The notes: generated by a model from the sequence alone, not told the origin. DNA of 64,000 nucleotides from Auriscalpium vulgare (GCA_019915015.1 JAHBBC010000002.1:1426001-1490000), one strand, 5' to 3'; numbered from the stretch's first letter, positions 31,701-39,918 are shown. Numbers and translations are program-made.

Positions 31701-34362
31701 CACAAGGTGGTCTGGTCGTTGAGTGTCCGTTATGCCCACGACCGGGGCGCAACATGCCCGAAGGCTGGGAAAATGCGCCGGAAGACGAAGTGTGCGTAGG
31801 CTGTGCCTCTCAGGGTTCTGACAAGCTAATTTAATTTATCGCTAGATGGAAGCACGCACTGTTCCTCGCAATGGACGCGAACTTCAAGCTTAAGCTGAAG
31901 AACCGCGGGCTCACCGACGTCGAGCTCTCCCCGGGCTTGAGTTATTTCTATTTCGTGAACACAATGCAGTACAACGAGTTCCTGAAGGACTACGTGGATG
32001 AGCCCGAGGTCTGTTGCTCTCAGCCCTTGTCAGTGGTGCTGATAATTGAGACGTCGGCAAATCAGATGAAACACTGTGATTCCAATCACAAGGCAGTCGA
32101 CCACGCAAACACGCCGACGGCAAAGCGCTTCACCATCAACGGCGTCGGCGCTGTAATTTGTTCGTGTCACTGCTTCTATCGAAAGCACAGTGTTTGTGAT
32201 TTGCAGAAGGGCAAGTGGTATGTGTGCGCGACGTCTTTCTCATTTACACCAGGCTAACAATACTAAGATTTTCCAATATGGACTATATATTGCTCTCCAC
32301 CATAGCAAAGACCGCGCAAGGCATCAAGACGTTGTACATCTTGTACGATATCGCGTGCTCGTATAACAAGAATTTCGCTCCTCGCATGATCAAGCACCCG
32401 ATGGATCGCCGGATTGATTTATCCGCCGTCAACATCAATTGGCTTATCCCGAAGTATCATCTGCTCGGCCACGGCCAGTCCTGTCAGACACCTTTCTCTC
32501 ACAACTTGAAACCGGGAGTGGGTCGTGCACATGGTGAAGGGATTGAGGGCGGGTGGGCTGAGGTCAACCCTTCTGCGCTGAGCACGCGCGAGATGGGCAG
32601 GGGAGCGCGACAGGAGAATCTCGACGATATTCTCGGGGCAATGAACTGGAGAAAGCTCATCAATATTGGTACGTACATCAATCGGGCTCAGGGCAATCTC
32701 AGGGTCTGATTCACCGGCTGCAGGCTCCGCTCACAAAAAGTCCTTGAAGGCTGCCGTCTACTGGCGCGACAGGCAGAAGGCAGACTTCAATGAGGCCAAC
32801 GCAAAGATTCCTGCGGACGTTAGGCGGGGATGGCTGGGGATGCTTGAGGCATATGAGAAGGACCGTACACGGCCAAACCCGTACGACGAACCGGCGATAA
32901 GTGCGTACCGCCTCCGAGTCAAACGAGCAGAGTTTGATGGTGCTTATATTAGCAACGTCCTTGGCTGATGTGCGGATCGAGCTAGCCGGCGAAGAGGCAG
33001 AACAAGCTGCACTGGGTCATATCTCACCGCATGAGATGACAGCGAGTGTATTCCTCTCAACGGGCATGGACTTGCAGGATCAACAGTGAGTCACGCACAC
33101 TGCGTTCTTGTCTTGTTTTATTCACCCTATTGGCAGACGGCTCCTTGTCATGCGTGCCGCCGACTCGGACCCAACGCCGGCATCAAAGGCAACCCTGAAG
33201 GAACGGCAAAATGTTCTCCGACATCGCATCGCAACTTGGCGCGTGATCCAGCAGATATACATGCCAGGCACCGCGAATCTCTTGGCTACCTCGGGGGCCG
33301 ACTCGGACGGCACGGACGACGATCCTAAGAAAATCAAGTTGCTGCTGCCTTCCGAGCTATCTGGCCCGCTGCGCGCGTCTGTATGTGTACCGGGATTAGC
33401 TACCAAGGAGTTGCGGCTTCGACGCGCTCAGGCCGAGGACGCGTTGCACCAGGTAAGAAAGAGCACACAATGAATAGCATTTCGGGCTAATCTAAAGAAC
33501 ACGAAGGTCCGACGATCCGTGCGCGTGTCGCTTGGAATCAGGCACTACAAGCGCGTACATGTGGATGGCCCAGGGCAAAAGGCCAATACACGAGCGCGCG
33601 GCATGATCGACCGGCTCCACGAGAAGCAACAGCGGCACGTCTTTCGCTATTGCGCTTCATATTCCGCACTGGAAGCCTTGGATCCCAACGGCGACTGGTG
33701 TGCAACGCTTCAGCAACTCAAGGACGAGGACGTACGGCCTCCGCGACCAGAGAAAAAGCTTGGGCAAGGCACGCACACTGTCAGCTGGATCTGGAAGAAC
33801 TTGAAGGCGGATGCCCGAGATCTCCAGCATGGCAATGATGAGACGACAGATGATGAAATCCTCGACAGTGCATTCCTGTAATTTGATGACAGTCAGCCGA
33901 ATTGACGTGCCCGCAGGCGTTCGAGTCGACTGGGCTACAAGCAGGGCCCGCTACAAACGCTGGGAGGAGGAAGTGCTGCATCTCGTTGCGGAGATGCAGC
34001 ACTGCGTGCTCGACTTCGAATGCAGCGCGTCCACTTGGGAGGGTCGAGTTGAGTGCCGCAGTGATGCTCACGACAGCGTGCAATCCGGATTACGCGCGTA
34101 TGCTTATCGGCAGGCAGCCCAGTTCCGTGGCCTGGCGTGTAGCTTCATCAACATGTGGCGCCCGGTCCTGCATGCCCTGGGCCAACCCGAGCTATGGCCG
34201 AATCATTCTTTCACTGCAGTCGTCACTAAGGACCGCACTGAAGAACCCCGTCCACGTCGTCAAGCCGAGTCGCTGTCGGGCTCGGAGAAGTCGGGGGATT
34301 CTGAGGGTGAGGCAGGCAGCGTCGAGGACGACAGTGGGGGGGAATCGGTAGCAAGCTGGTAG
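13724..34362 (+). CDS. KDZ transposase, split at an intron by a 16.8-kb nested insertion
   Basis: Exon 1 (13724-14077) is basic and disordered (MPPRRKKRP). Exon 2 (14127-14366) has a CxC2-like cysteine cluster (CLGCEGKD, YRCESCVGGLFMCASC). Coding resumes at 31176 with KWNGLFFERVALRDLGVRVQ exactly where the next exon is expected. Later exons carry IHEVAINYCDC, LLRASWWPATVTRPST, MDANFKLK, YDIACSYNKN, a WLIPKYHLLGHGQSCQTPFS block and GEGIEGGWAEVN, the diagnostic KDZ order with the presumed acidic catalytic residues. The C-terminus (SVRVDWATSRARYKRWEEEV ... FINMW) is coiled-coil-rich and acidic. All downstream splices I checked keep phase. The break coincides with the intron after HPLHRIQ, so the donor (14367) and acceptor (31171-31175) remain. 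The protein is intact if a 16.8-kb intron can be removed, which seems unlikely in a fungus. Confidence 0.9.
14653..14740 (+). repeat. 22-bp tandem repeat, four copies
   Basis: The unit GTGCCGAAGTGATGGAGCCG plus AA is repeated four times with small changes, within solo LTR copy A. The surrounding 14640-14900 has further GAAGTC/GAAGTCGAAGTC simple repeats. Confidence 0.85.
15240..16035 (+). repeat. gypsy LTR, plus orientation (796 bp, with internal duplication)
   Basis: Starts TGATAGGTTCAGG and ends GCGTATCA, giving a TGATA/TATCA terminal inverted repeat. It is followed by TTTTGGAGCCCACCGCGAGG, the expected primer-binding-site position. Compared with the 656-bp LTR at 30027-30682 it has about 140 extra bp (about 15535-15675), which is a diverged tandem copy of the next segment. 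A stem-loop GCTTCGCAC...GTGCGAAGC occurs near 15764-15785. Confidence 0.85.
16036..16056 (+). promoter_or_regulatory. primer-binding site of the plus-strand gypsy copy
   Basis: TTTTGGAGCCCACCGCGAGG directly follows the LTR 3' end, the position of the minus-strand primer site in LTR retrotransposons. The same sequence is found next to the minus-strand LTR at 30006-30026. I cannot assign the priming tRNA without comparison. Confidence 0.6.
16126..18600 (+). pseudogene. gypsy gag (truncated and frameshifted, plus copy)
   Basis: Starts MAPKPKIAHLPTRTQPQ. The first frame runs to 17070 with an acidic, Gly-rich N-terminus and a capsid-like region (ARELPRYFDELNHLFARAQL, EEWEARPEFKDPTKTYQDFQ). A deletion of about 58 bp near 17040 relative to the minus copy breaks the frame. 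A second frame (17134-18036) has a CCHC zinc knuckle (CLFCGQTAHFVREC), and a third (17993-18600) continues toward the protease, ending at LMGDLGEEGDGE. At 18600/18601 the sequence switches abruptly to LTR sequence in the opposite orientation. Protease, RT and integrase are absent, so the copy cannot function on its own. Confidence 0.85.
18601..18980 (-). repeat. truncated 3' LTR of the minus-strand gypsy copy
   Basis: 380 bp matching the first 380 bp of the LTR at 30303-30682 (minus orientation, TGATAGG at 18980). The rest of the LTR, starting at the GCGAAGCG hairpin, is missing and replaced by the gag of the plus copy. The adjacent polypurine tract (18981-18991) shows it is the 3' LTR of the element whose pol is at 23143-26934. 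Confidence 0.8.
18981..18991 (-). promoter_or_regulatory. polypurine tract next to 3' LTR
   Basis: On the minus strand GGGGGGAGAAA immediately precedes the LTR start TGATAGG, the normal plus-strand priming site. The bases upstream (CAGTTTCAGTT) are repeated at the second tract near 23084. Confidence 0.75.
19040..19108 (+). promoter_or_regulatory. TATA-type promoter of the first antisense cargo gene
   Basis: CATATAAGGG at 19040-19049 lies about 60 bp before the ATG at 19109, good spacing for a TATA box. Downstream are two TCGCGA sites (CTCGCGACC, TTCGCGATAAC). This suggests the gene has its own plus-strand promoter inside the retroelement. Confidence 0.5.
19109..20357 (+). CDS. antisense cargo gene X1 of the gypsy element, unknown function
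   Basis: About 395 residues from two exons, 19109-19258 and 19320-20357. The 61-nt intron has donor GTGCGT, a CTGAT branch-like sequence (GGCTGATGATG) and acceptor TTCCAG, and its removal joins two frames exactly. The protein starts MSLPAASATADNLDLL, is mainly alpha-helical (RLLTQAPFAGFDLGDAEREV, VITREDAVCRALAYHVRGA, GLAEDSVDMLRDFTTISEAF) and ends in a Pro-rich tail and an acidic EEVEEGEVIELLMEREE. No known domain is recognised. It lies on the strand opposite gag-pol, between pol and the 3' LTR. Its clean open frame contrasts with the broken gag nearby and suggests coding constraint or recent origin. Confidence 0.7.
20641..21876 (+). CDS. antisense cargo gene X2 of the gypsy element, unknown function
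   Basis: About 385 residues from two exons, 20641-20841 and 20920-21876. The 78-nt intron (GTGCGT ... CTGAC ... TTTTCAG) joins the frames in phase. It starts MAFSKNPQRPSPSDYLLHM, chosen because a TATATGAGGG box lies just upstream (about 20620). A longer frame upstream from 20374 is possible. Helical segments include AVLLRAFSRFRLYQLL, LAHLVERSVWLLYRHQLHG, LDRLSDDLDHADGLVGAL and AHRANVREAADYLVPSLKLV. The tail is basic and Gly/Ala/Pro-rich (RRAGRRNGGNRAR). No family is recognised. General size and architecture resemble X1 (helical body, disordered tail), and a distant relation between the two is possible but not shown. Confidence 0.7.
22156..22670 (+). CDS. antisense cargo gene X3 of the gypsy element, small protein
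   Basis: About 152 residues from exons 22156-22284 and 22341-22670. The 56-nt intron (GTGAGT ... TGTCCAG) removes an in-frame stop and keeps phase. The N-terminal half is helical (LRKRLSAVEALVASLPTV, SAYAEVLGEDPPPSEVLDRI), the C-terminal half Pro/Ser/Ala-rich with a short basic patch (GKRARAN). A pyrimidine-rich leader precedes the ATG. Unknown function; third in the row of co-oriented antisense genes. Confidence 0.6.
22671..23142. other. non-coding part of the antisense block, with second polypurine tract
   Basis: No gene recognised. At 23084-23093 the minus strand reads GGGGGGAGGA, preceded by CAGTT as at the true tract near 18981. About 38 bp is shared by the two tracts and their flanks. 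It lies about 50 nt after the pol stop codon, the place where a standard element would end its internal region. Confidence 0.6.
23143..26934 (-). CDS. gypsy pol: reverse transcriptase, RNase H, integrase
   Basis: One intact frame of about 1,256 codons from 26913, open upstream to the overlap with the protease frame. Residues counted from 26913: RT about 215-545 with SYRSRWFCVVKK, LYVGYDERRLDEASRDLTTF, TLPMGWTNSVPIF and the catalytic FIDDVPLKGP (FIDD at about 382). RNase H about 550-675 (D in AVDTS, E in KLELYG, D in EVDARY). Integrase zinc module about 855-893 (HDDVGHKGV ... CHIC). Integrase core with D (YADTMH), D (VVTDNGAPF) and E (GIVERSHF). The C-terminal SH3-like part is LPRYDGPFVVIGRRKGGPYV. 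All catalytic residues are present and there is no ATG at the frame start. Translation therefore probably depends on -1 frameshifting from gag-protease at 26928-26934. Confidence 0.92.
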   Translation of the reverse strand, partial: GFSQLEDLLEDQEEVGLVVGFEPDKPDTLRMESLVYLKSSPTIEDVQSAYLSVCDLPEEYAGVFAKRAEEGEEEEERARAGTFIWTAADWGDGESGREREEETDRGELQPTAMQREVFAATKKRYKPAHLKVKPIRTDLPEHFRILREIRGDPLADMPPLPEKPPDFVPTGRYTAERREQFDRVHDGDFLWPEERKLMHAFMCAQNEAFAWDDSERGRFREDFFPPVTIPVVPHRRWVQRNIPIPPGIYDKVMALIKTKIAAGVYEDSNSSYRSRWFCVVKKDRTSLRIVHSLEPLNAVTIAHSGVPPFPDHLAEQFAGRPCGGILDLYVGYDERRLDEASRDLTTFQTPYGAKRLVTLPMGWTNSVPIFHDDVTFILQPEIPHITVPFIDDVPLKGPDSDYRTEGGGYETIPGNNGIRRFVWEHFNNVNRVVQRMRYCHGTFSGWKSQLCVPEFYVVGHRCTPQGRMADEEKVAKIRNWGPCTDLSDVRAFLGTVGVLRIFIRNFAHRAHALTHLTRKDVPFEWGPEQSRAMEDLKEAVLASPALLPIDYTSEAPVILAVDTSYIAVGFLLSQADPNVPQDRKRRRYSRFGSIALNDREARFSQPKLELYGLFRALRALKVNLIGVRNLTIEVDARYIKGMLENPDLEPSASMNRWIIGILMLHFELVHVPGLFHGPDGLSRRRRQPGDALEQEDDFDDWVDAVYGFAHIVNMVVPKTAQERASRRQAGWTGPGSIPDEHGAGSSQDAIRREEARRSHDEPADVWATTVQMQPAPVQDATYRDVPRSDKAHEADKRLELVRDWLGTLARPADLTDEQFARFARYALQFFRDGDRLFKRHHQGRHQLVLGGDRRIAVLKAAHDDVGHKGVYATRMMLLERFWWPYVDADVAWWVRTCHICETRLVRHSLIPPTVATPANLFAKMYADTMHMPASGGFKYIVQGRCSVTHYPEWRMLRAETADAIAKWIFEDVLCRWGALREVVTDNGAPFVSALESLSHKYGVWHIRISGYNSRANGIVERSHFDVRQALYKAADGNAAKWSSVAYSVFWSDRITIRRRMGCSPYFAVTGTQPLMPLDIIEASYLMPPPESLLSSTDLIARRAIALQKRKAQLRTIHDKVFEARRIAAVKFERDHEATIRDYNFKRGDLVLLRFTRYEKSLDRKMLPRYDGPFVVIGRRKGGPYVLVDLHGALFDRPVAEFRVLPYFARTNIALPELPEFLDVPQSRVDELLHGDRQDHDAIHEEEADDPTREDDDKDDKITV
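26919..26934 (-). promoter_or_regulatory. candidate -1 ribosomal frameshift site between gag-protease and pol
   Basis: On the minus strand the protease frame reads GAG GGT TTT CGC AAC TAG. The heptamer GGGTTTT (26928-26934) fits the X XXY YYZ slippery pattern in the correct phase. Slipping back one base gives TCG CAA CTA GAG and continues directly into pol, skipping the TAG at 26919-26921. No downstream pseudoknot was examined. Confidence 0.55.
26919..29936 (-). pseudogene. gypsy gag-protease with several frameshifts (minus copy)
   Basis: Starts MAPKPKIAHLPTRTQPQ at 29936. The gag frame is lost near 29300 relative to the plus copy and regained at 29033, with MDALVG and ITDFLVKKSRISTRERD. A lost A near 28812 (AAAGAACACC against AAAGAAACACC) and another indel near 28350 break it again. 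Zinc knuckle CLFCGQTGHFVREC is present. The last frame (28364-26919) holds the aspartic protease-like region: VDNQAHIEAVVDPGSQIISM with the DPGS active-site-like motif, then YDMLLGRPFDVL. As it stands no full Gag-Pro can be made. Each copy is intact where the other is broken at several points. Confidence 0.85.
30006..30026 (-). promoter_or_regulatory. primer-binding site of the minus-strand gypsy copy
   Basis: On the minus strand TTTTGGAGCCCACCGCGAGG follows the LTR 3' end (TATCA at 30031-30027), identical in position and sequence to the site at 16036. Confidence 0.6.
30027..30682 (-). repeat. gypsy 5' LTR, minus orientation (656 bp)
   Basis: Read on the minus strand it begins TGATAGGTTCAGG at 30682 and ends GCGTATCA at 30027. 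It is nearly identical to 18601-18980 over their shared 380 bp and to the left LTR except for the latter's internal duplication. Confidence 0.88.
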
Positions 34363-34447
34363 AATGTGCGTAGCTTTTTTCGCGTAAGTGATCACATGCA
34401 GAAGTGATGGTCAGGGGCCGCGCGCCGCGCGCCCGGACGTGCTCGCT

Positions 34448-34995
34448 TCAATTACGGTCCGCTGCGCTACAGTGCGCTGTAAGTACAGGCCCGCTGCGCT
34501 GCAGTGCGCTGTAAATACAGGCGCACTGCGCTGCAGTGCGCTGGAAATACAGGCCCGCTGTGGGGCAGTGCGCTGTAAACACAGGCCCGCTGCGCTGCAG
34601 TGCGCTGTAAATACAGGCCCGCTGCGCTGCAGTGCGCTGTAAATACAGGCCCACTGCGCTGCAGTGCTGTAAATACGCGCCCGCTGAGGAGTAGTGCACT
34701 GTAAATACAGGCCCGCTGCGCTGCAGTGCTGTAAATACGCGCCCGCTGAGGAGTAGTGCGCTGTAAATACAGGCCCGCTGCGCTGCAGTGCGCTGTAAAT
34801 ACAGGCCCACTGCGCTGCAGTGCTGTAAATATGCGCCCGCTGAGGAGTAGTGCGCTGTAAATACAGGCCCGCTGCGCTGCAGTGCGCTGTAAATACAGGC
34901 CCACTGCGCTGCAGTGCTGTAAATACGCGCCCGCTGAGGAGTAGTGCACTGTAAATACAGGCCCGCTGCGCTACAATGTGCTGTAAATACGAATG
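34448..34995 (-). repeat. 29-32-bp tandem array with CTGTATTTACAG core (right subterminal array)
   Basis: About 17 cores, read as CTGTAAATAC on the plus strand, spaced 32 bp (GCCCGCTGCGCTGCAGTGCG spacers) or 29-34 bp (CGCCCGCTGAGGAGTAGTGC spacers). On the minus strand the core is CTGTATTTACAG, as in the left array on the plus strand, so the arrays are inverted relative to each other. It starts about 85 bp after the KDZ transposase stop. Confidence 0.9.
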
Positions 34996-35281
34996 GCTGT
35001 ATATATATTACACCACGTGATATTGTGGGGGCAAAAACACTGTTCCTGACGGTTACAAGGGCTGTAATTACAGGTGCTGCAGCTGTATCACCTGCCATAA
35101 TAACAGTAGTGCTAGCTACAGTGCTGTATTTACAACCAATAGAGAGCTGCTGCTGCTGCAAGCCCTTGCATTGTAAATACGACTGTAATACTATTGCCAT
35201 TGCTATTTTCACAGCCATATTGCTACTATTGCAGCCCACTGTTGTTTTTTACCTACTGCCAAGGTCTAGGGTGCGCGACTG
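34996..35281 (-). repeat. right end of the KDZ element, inverted relative to 7070-7213
   Basis: Contains scattered cores including the perfect palindrome CTGTAATTACAG near 35067 and the ATAGTAGCAATATGGCTGT stretch (minus strand) that matches AGTAGCGTTTTGGCTGT at the left end. The proposed terminal sequence is CAGTCGCGCACCCTAG (minus, from 35281). Confidence 0.6.
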
Positions 35282-36705
35282 AGTCGGCCGAGGGATGCAG
35301 GAACGGCCGCACAAGTCTTGTCTTCTGGTGCGTCTAGATTTCTATTGTCCTCCATGCGCGCCGTGCTGACATCTTCTAGTGCCGTTGCACCCCGCCCACT
35401 CCGCGCCTCGTAACTTGCGTCCCGCACCCCAATCACTGCTCATCTCGCTCAGCCTCCTTGATATACCCACGCACAAGATGTAGTTGTCTGGGTAGTTGTC
35501 TCAAGCACGGGCGAGCAGTGCCCTCACTGCATGGGCCACAGAATTTCCGGACAGAGCACAGCAGCGAATGGAGGTGCAATCTTGCACCCTCAATTTGGTC
35601 GCCTCAATGCTCGCCAGCGCGTTGTCCGGCGTATGGAGTGGCTGCCCCGTCGTATGCGCATGGCCCAACACGATGCATCTGTGAATGTGCATGTGCCCAG
35701 CCTGACACTGCCGCCTTGACACACCCTGGTGCAAAACTCACGTCTGACCACGTGGGTGACGACAGACTCGAGGTCCAGTGGCACTGCAGGCACTCTGGTT
35801 CCTTTGCTTTGTCGACTGACGGGTATGTCCATGCTCTGATCTTGGTGTGCTGATACTGACGATGTCCGGCACAGGACTGTTGCTAGGCTTTGTGCAGAGC
35901 ATGAGATGCTGACGTGCCGGCAGAAAGATGACCGGGTGTGCAAGTAAACAGGCTGAGGGATGGACAATACGTGAGCCAAGTTTGACCAACGAAAGATGGC
36001 AGCATACCTCTTCGCGCAATTGCGAGGGCATTACTAGGTAGCTCGCAGTACAATGTATTTCCCAGCAAATTGAAGGCCGCTTGAAGACAGTTGAGCCGTG
36101 CCTTTGTCTATTTGAATGTTCAGTGCTATGTCTGAGCTGGATGACAGTCACACCTGGCGATATGTATATGACCTGGAATCGTCCCGCCGTGCTGCGCATC
36201 GGCTATTTAAAAGCTAGTGTAGCTACTAGTAGTCTGAAGCGAACATTGTTGCGAGTTTTCTCAAGGCGAAACAAGTCACATACCATGTAAGCGCCTCTCC
36301 TCCATGGAAGAAAGAAGCTCCATAAGAGCGTCGCCAAACTTGAACTGGGATATGTGCCGCGCTTCTCGTTGATTGTCCTGTGCTCTGTGTGGAGAGTCGC
36401 CAGTGTGTGCCTGCTGCATATGTCTGCACTCAACAGCTGACCGTGTGTACCGGCGTGTGGGCACCTGTGGGTGCATAGCTGACTTGCGGCGCATCACCAT
36501 GGTCCGTGGCAGTAGTAGGTTTGGACACAAATGGATGACGCATGGCATTGCCCAGCGATTGGAGTATGCACTGCGGTGAAACTTGGCAGTTTGAAATGAG
36601 CAGCATAGAATTGCGACAACAGCTAAAACATGGGACCTGACAGTGCGGAAAGATGTATACGGACGCGCTATGGATCAGGGATGGCAGATTTCCTCGTGAT
36701 GATGT
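35282..36705. other. intergenic stretch, nothing recognised
   Basis: No domain, splice structure or clear repeat. Only short overlapping frames on both strands. Confidence 0.35.
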
Positions 36706-37888
36706 ATCCCAGGCGACGATACCAGTGTGTCAGCAATGCTATTGTTGAGCTCGTATTTTGCACAAAAGTCGGTTATCGAGAGCTTTTTGCCAGGCTTGAG
36801 ATCAGACGGGAGGAGGACGTCGGGTTGGTCGACGCGGAGGCTTTTGACGTGGTGCCTCTCTTCACCACAGCCACTTTCACCGCATCTAATGCCTCCTCGA
36901 CTCTCAGGCGTGCAGCACGGTCTCGACCTGTGAAGCTTACTCGGTCAGAAAAGATATCCGGACTAACAATTCACCTACGCGTTTCGTCAGCGCAGGCCAG
37001 GAGACACAAGGGGAGAATCAGTGCCGTGAACGTAACGCTCGGTATCCATACGATGTGCGGTTGTGTTGATGCTGCGAAGCACAACAAGAACAAGAGGAGA
37101 AACAGAGCGCCTGCGCCCATCAGGCCGATCGGCAAAAGCGTCGACTGCTGGACGTAGGCTGCCAATCTCTGCACCCACTACGACATATCATAGTCAGTTT
37201 CGCGAAACAACATCACCCTCACAAATCGTCGTACCTGGAAGCGACCGGAAAAAGGAAAATGCGTTTCCAACCAGCCGCCGACAGCTCTCTCCGAGTCGCA
37301 CACCCCAGCAAAGCGCTCGGGGTCGGGGTGCTGCACGAGCTTCAAGCGATCGACCTCGAGCGCGAGGGTGTTCACCCGAGATGCAACGCTGCGTGTGTTT
37401 TTGGTGGACTGCTTGAGGATGCCAGTGATGGGATGAACGATGCCAATGATCACCCCGAGGAAGTCGAGCATTAGCCCTAGGAAGCCAAGGCAGTTCATCG
37501 TGACTTGTAACGTTGTCGTATTTATTCGGTACGTGACCCTGAGAAGTATCGCTTGGACGACAGAGAAGAAAGCGGCCTAAAATCTCATGAGGACGACTGA
37601 GCCCGCGAGGAAGTGACAGACCACGCACCATGACCCAGTTCAGCCTGTCCTCCGGGTTTTGGTTACGCTCTAGTTTGTGCATGCTCTCTCTTCCAGAGAC
37701 GGCTTGGATTTCGCGGAGCCAATCCGAGGAAGAGAATTGCTGGGGTGCGGTCGTCGTCTCGGAGGATGCGTTCTCTAGCAAAAATAAGACCATCAGCATA
37801 CAATCCCTACATTTTCGAGATGATCCCCACCAATGGCATTGAGCTGTCCAGTCGTGGAGGGGCTCCTGAAGGGCTGAGAGAAGGAGGA
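36706..37888 (-). CDS. possible small membrane protein (gene model uncertain)
   Basis: The best-supported part is two exons at 37498-37235 and 37175-36971. They are joined by an intron with a GTACGA donor and a GTCGTAG acceptor. The encoded protein starts MNCLGFLGLMLDFLGVIIGI (hydrophobic), has a coiled segment (SRVNTLALEVDRLKLV) and two strong membrane segments (LLPIGLMGAGALFLLLFLLC and VTFTALILPLCLLACA). Upstream, 37850-37510 has a coding-like frame (SSSDWLREIQAVSGRESMHKL) in another phase. Downstream near 36900-36730 another frame (DVLLPSDLKPGKKLSITDFC) may be a further exon. The upstream join would need a one-base shift near 37500, so the gene may be broken. Unknown function. Confidence 0.4.
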
Positions 37889-37996
37889 CATGGCGGCTGA
37901 TGAGAAAGGAGCGGGACATCGTGGAGGAGAAGAAATGGGCTTATATGCGCCCCGTCTGTTTGGCCGCCCTCACGAAGCCAAAGCGAAGCGAGACGC

Positions 37997-39437
37997 TGAT
38001 ACGCCTGCCCAGCCGTCTAGCGGAGAAACACCCGAATTTTGGCATTTTCGGCATCTTCCGAAATCACGTGACCTCGGCCTGCCGGCCTCGGTCCGCACCA
38101 TCAGGTTTCACTACCACCCCGCAGCGTCTATCGAAAGCGCCCCAAACGCACTCGAAATAGCCTACACGCCCCACCAAGCGCCCCGAGCCACACGCCACAA
38201 TCCTACGGCCCCGCACAAACAGTCACCCAGCGGCTATCTGACTCGGAGCCACACGCCACAATCCTTCCCCGCCGTGATGCGCCGCTGTCAATCATACTTC
38301 CCTTCTGTGTCCCCCGATTCCTCGATATTCCCCACATCTCGATCCACGATATAGTCCCATCTATGTTAATCCACAGCCGTCCAAGATAGGCAGGAGCGCT
38401 ACACAACGAGCCAAGACCGCCCGTCGTACGTCCCTCCCTTCAATTTACACTCGGAATACATTGGATACCCCGCTCGACTTTACGATACACCACCAGCGCC
38501 TTATGATATAAGTGCTAGCGCGCTAAACACACTTCGCCCCCTAGCGGCGATCGTAAGTCGGAACTAAACCTAAACCGTCCGTAATTCAACAATCCTCTCT
38601 TGCCACATCCCTCGTATACTCACTCCCCCGCGTCCACGTCGTACACCTCGTGATATCTGACCCACGTCTCCCGCGTTTTGGATCGTATTTGTCTTCACTA
38701 TGTCACGTCCGTACGATACGGATTTCCGACTCGCTTGTCGTACAAATAGTTCTGAGTCGCTAGACAGACGCAATAACAAGTTACTATTCCCCCTTGTACT
38801 CAGGATCTCGAATGAGCGCCTGAAGTGGTCTGACTTCACCACAACCCGTCGCTCTAGCTCTTAGACGCACGAAACTTCGACACCAATACCACGCCGCAAT
38901 ATCAATACGAATACCAATACCACGACCCTCGACAAATCTCCTCTTGCCCTTCGAAATCTCCCTACGCCTCGTTACTCTCCCCCTCGACACCCCGCACCTT
39001 CAACGCAGAGATCAGGCCTATATACGCCCCTCTGTTCCTTCGTCACCGCCTCATACTCCGTCCCGCTCTCCCTCGATATATTCCCTCGACCATTGCCACC
39101 GCTGCGTAAATCCCCTTCGACTCTCGAAATAGTCCTCGCGTCCCCTCCGACATTCCTAGCTTCCGTGACACATTCTTGGGAGCTCGCCCGTCGCGTCTCC
39201 AGCACTGTATCATTTCGGTGATCCGTGCCGTGTCTAGCTCTCGCACTATCGTCCTCTCCCCCAGCCTCTCGCGCCCACCGATCCAAGTCCTAGTCACTGT
39301 GTCCCACTCGTACTCCGAGCAGGATTTGCCGTGCGTAGTCTCGGGACCCTGACTGCACTCCCTCAACTCGATACGTTCACTACTGCGCTCTGAGGATTGG
39401 ACATCAATATATATCACTACCAGTTGGACGCCCATCA
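37997..39437 (-). mobile_element. solo LTR copy B (1,441 bp)
   Basis: On the minus strand it starts TGATGGGCGTCCAACTGG at 39437 and ends GGCGTATCA at 37997, flanked by a perfect 4-bp duplication GCGT (39441-39438 and 37996-37993 on the minus strand). It aligns with copy A, including the region split off at 30683-31127 (GTTTGGGGCG, CACGTGA, TTCGGAA blocks). No coding capacity is recognised. Confidence 0.75.
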
Positions 39438-39918
39438 ACGCGTCGGGCGCACGTGACTACGAACGCTCGCCACGCACGACGCAGGGCCCAGGCGCAACTT
39501 CAAGCTTCAAGCTTCAAGCTTGAACTTGCCGCGTTCGGAGGACTCAACTAATTATTCCAATAATGACCATTGCAGGGTTCTTGATGCGCGCACTATGCAT
39601 GGAGGCGACGGGGTTAGGTAGAAGAGTGCATCCGGGCCAGCATCGTCGGTCGAGGTCCGAGGAGCAGTCAGGTCCGTGGTTAGACACTGGATTGATTGTA
39701 TGCGCTATTGCTAACCTCCCCGCTCACATTGAAGAGATCGCACGCAATGCTCGGCATGGTGAGTGGTATCTGCTGTACGGTCTGCTTGACCGGCCCGTGG
39801 GGTCGCGCAGCAGGCTATGCGCCGCCCAGATACCAGCGACGACCACCAAGGTGGGTGTGCAACCTCCCCCGTCCGTTCCCCGGGCGGCCTGGCCTGGCAT
39901 ACACAAGGATCGAAGCCC

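Larger units (their letters stand above)
7070..35281 (+). mobile_element. large KDZ-family DNA transposon with cargo genes (interrupted by LTR elements)
   Basis: The left end (from CAGTCCGGAGCCCTAG at 7070) and the right end read on the minus strand (CAGTCGCGCACCCTAG from 35281) are similar, 12 of 16 positions. The similarity continues inward with GTAGTAGCG / ATAGTAGCA, TGGCTGT, a GGCATTGCAATG / GCAATGGCAATAG stretch and TTTACAG / TATTACAG. Next inside each end is a tandem array of CTGTATTTACAG-type motifs, in opposite orientations. Between them lie the KDZ transposase and three other genes. Length is 28.2 kb, about 11.5 kb without the nested insertions. No convincing target duplication was found, so exact termini are uncertain. 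Members of this superfamily in mushrooms are known for CxC clusters and large sizes. Assigning the flanking arrays to the same element is inference. Confidence 0.6.

Noticed and set aside
34448..34995. Right array considered as a CRISPR array
   Set aside because: Spacers are themselves repetitive, the core is palindromic and short, and the organism is a eukaryote.
34448..35239. Minus-strand open frame of 263 codons over the right array
   Set aside because: Repeat-derived (AAGLYLQCTTPQRARIYS-like periodic text). No intron, no domain, and it lies in the subterminal array.
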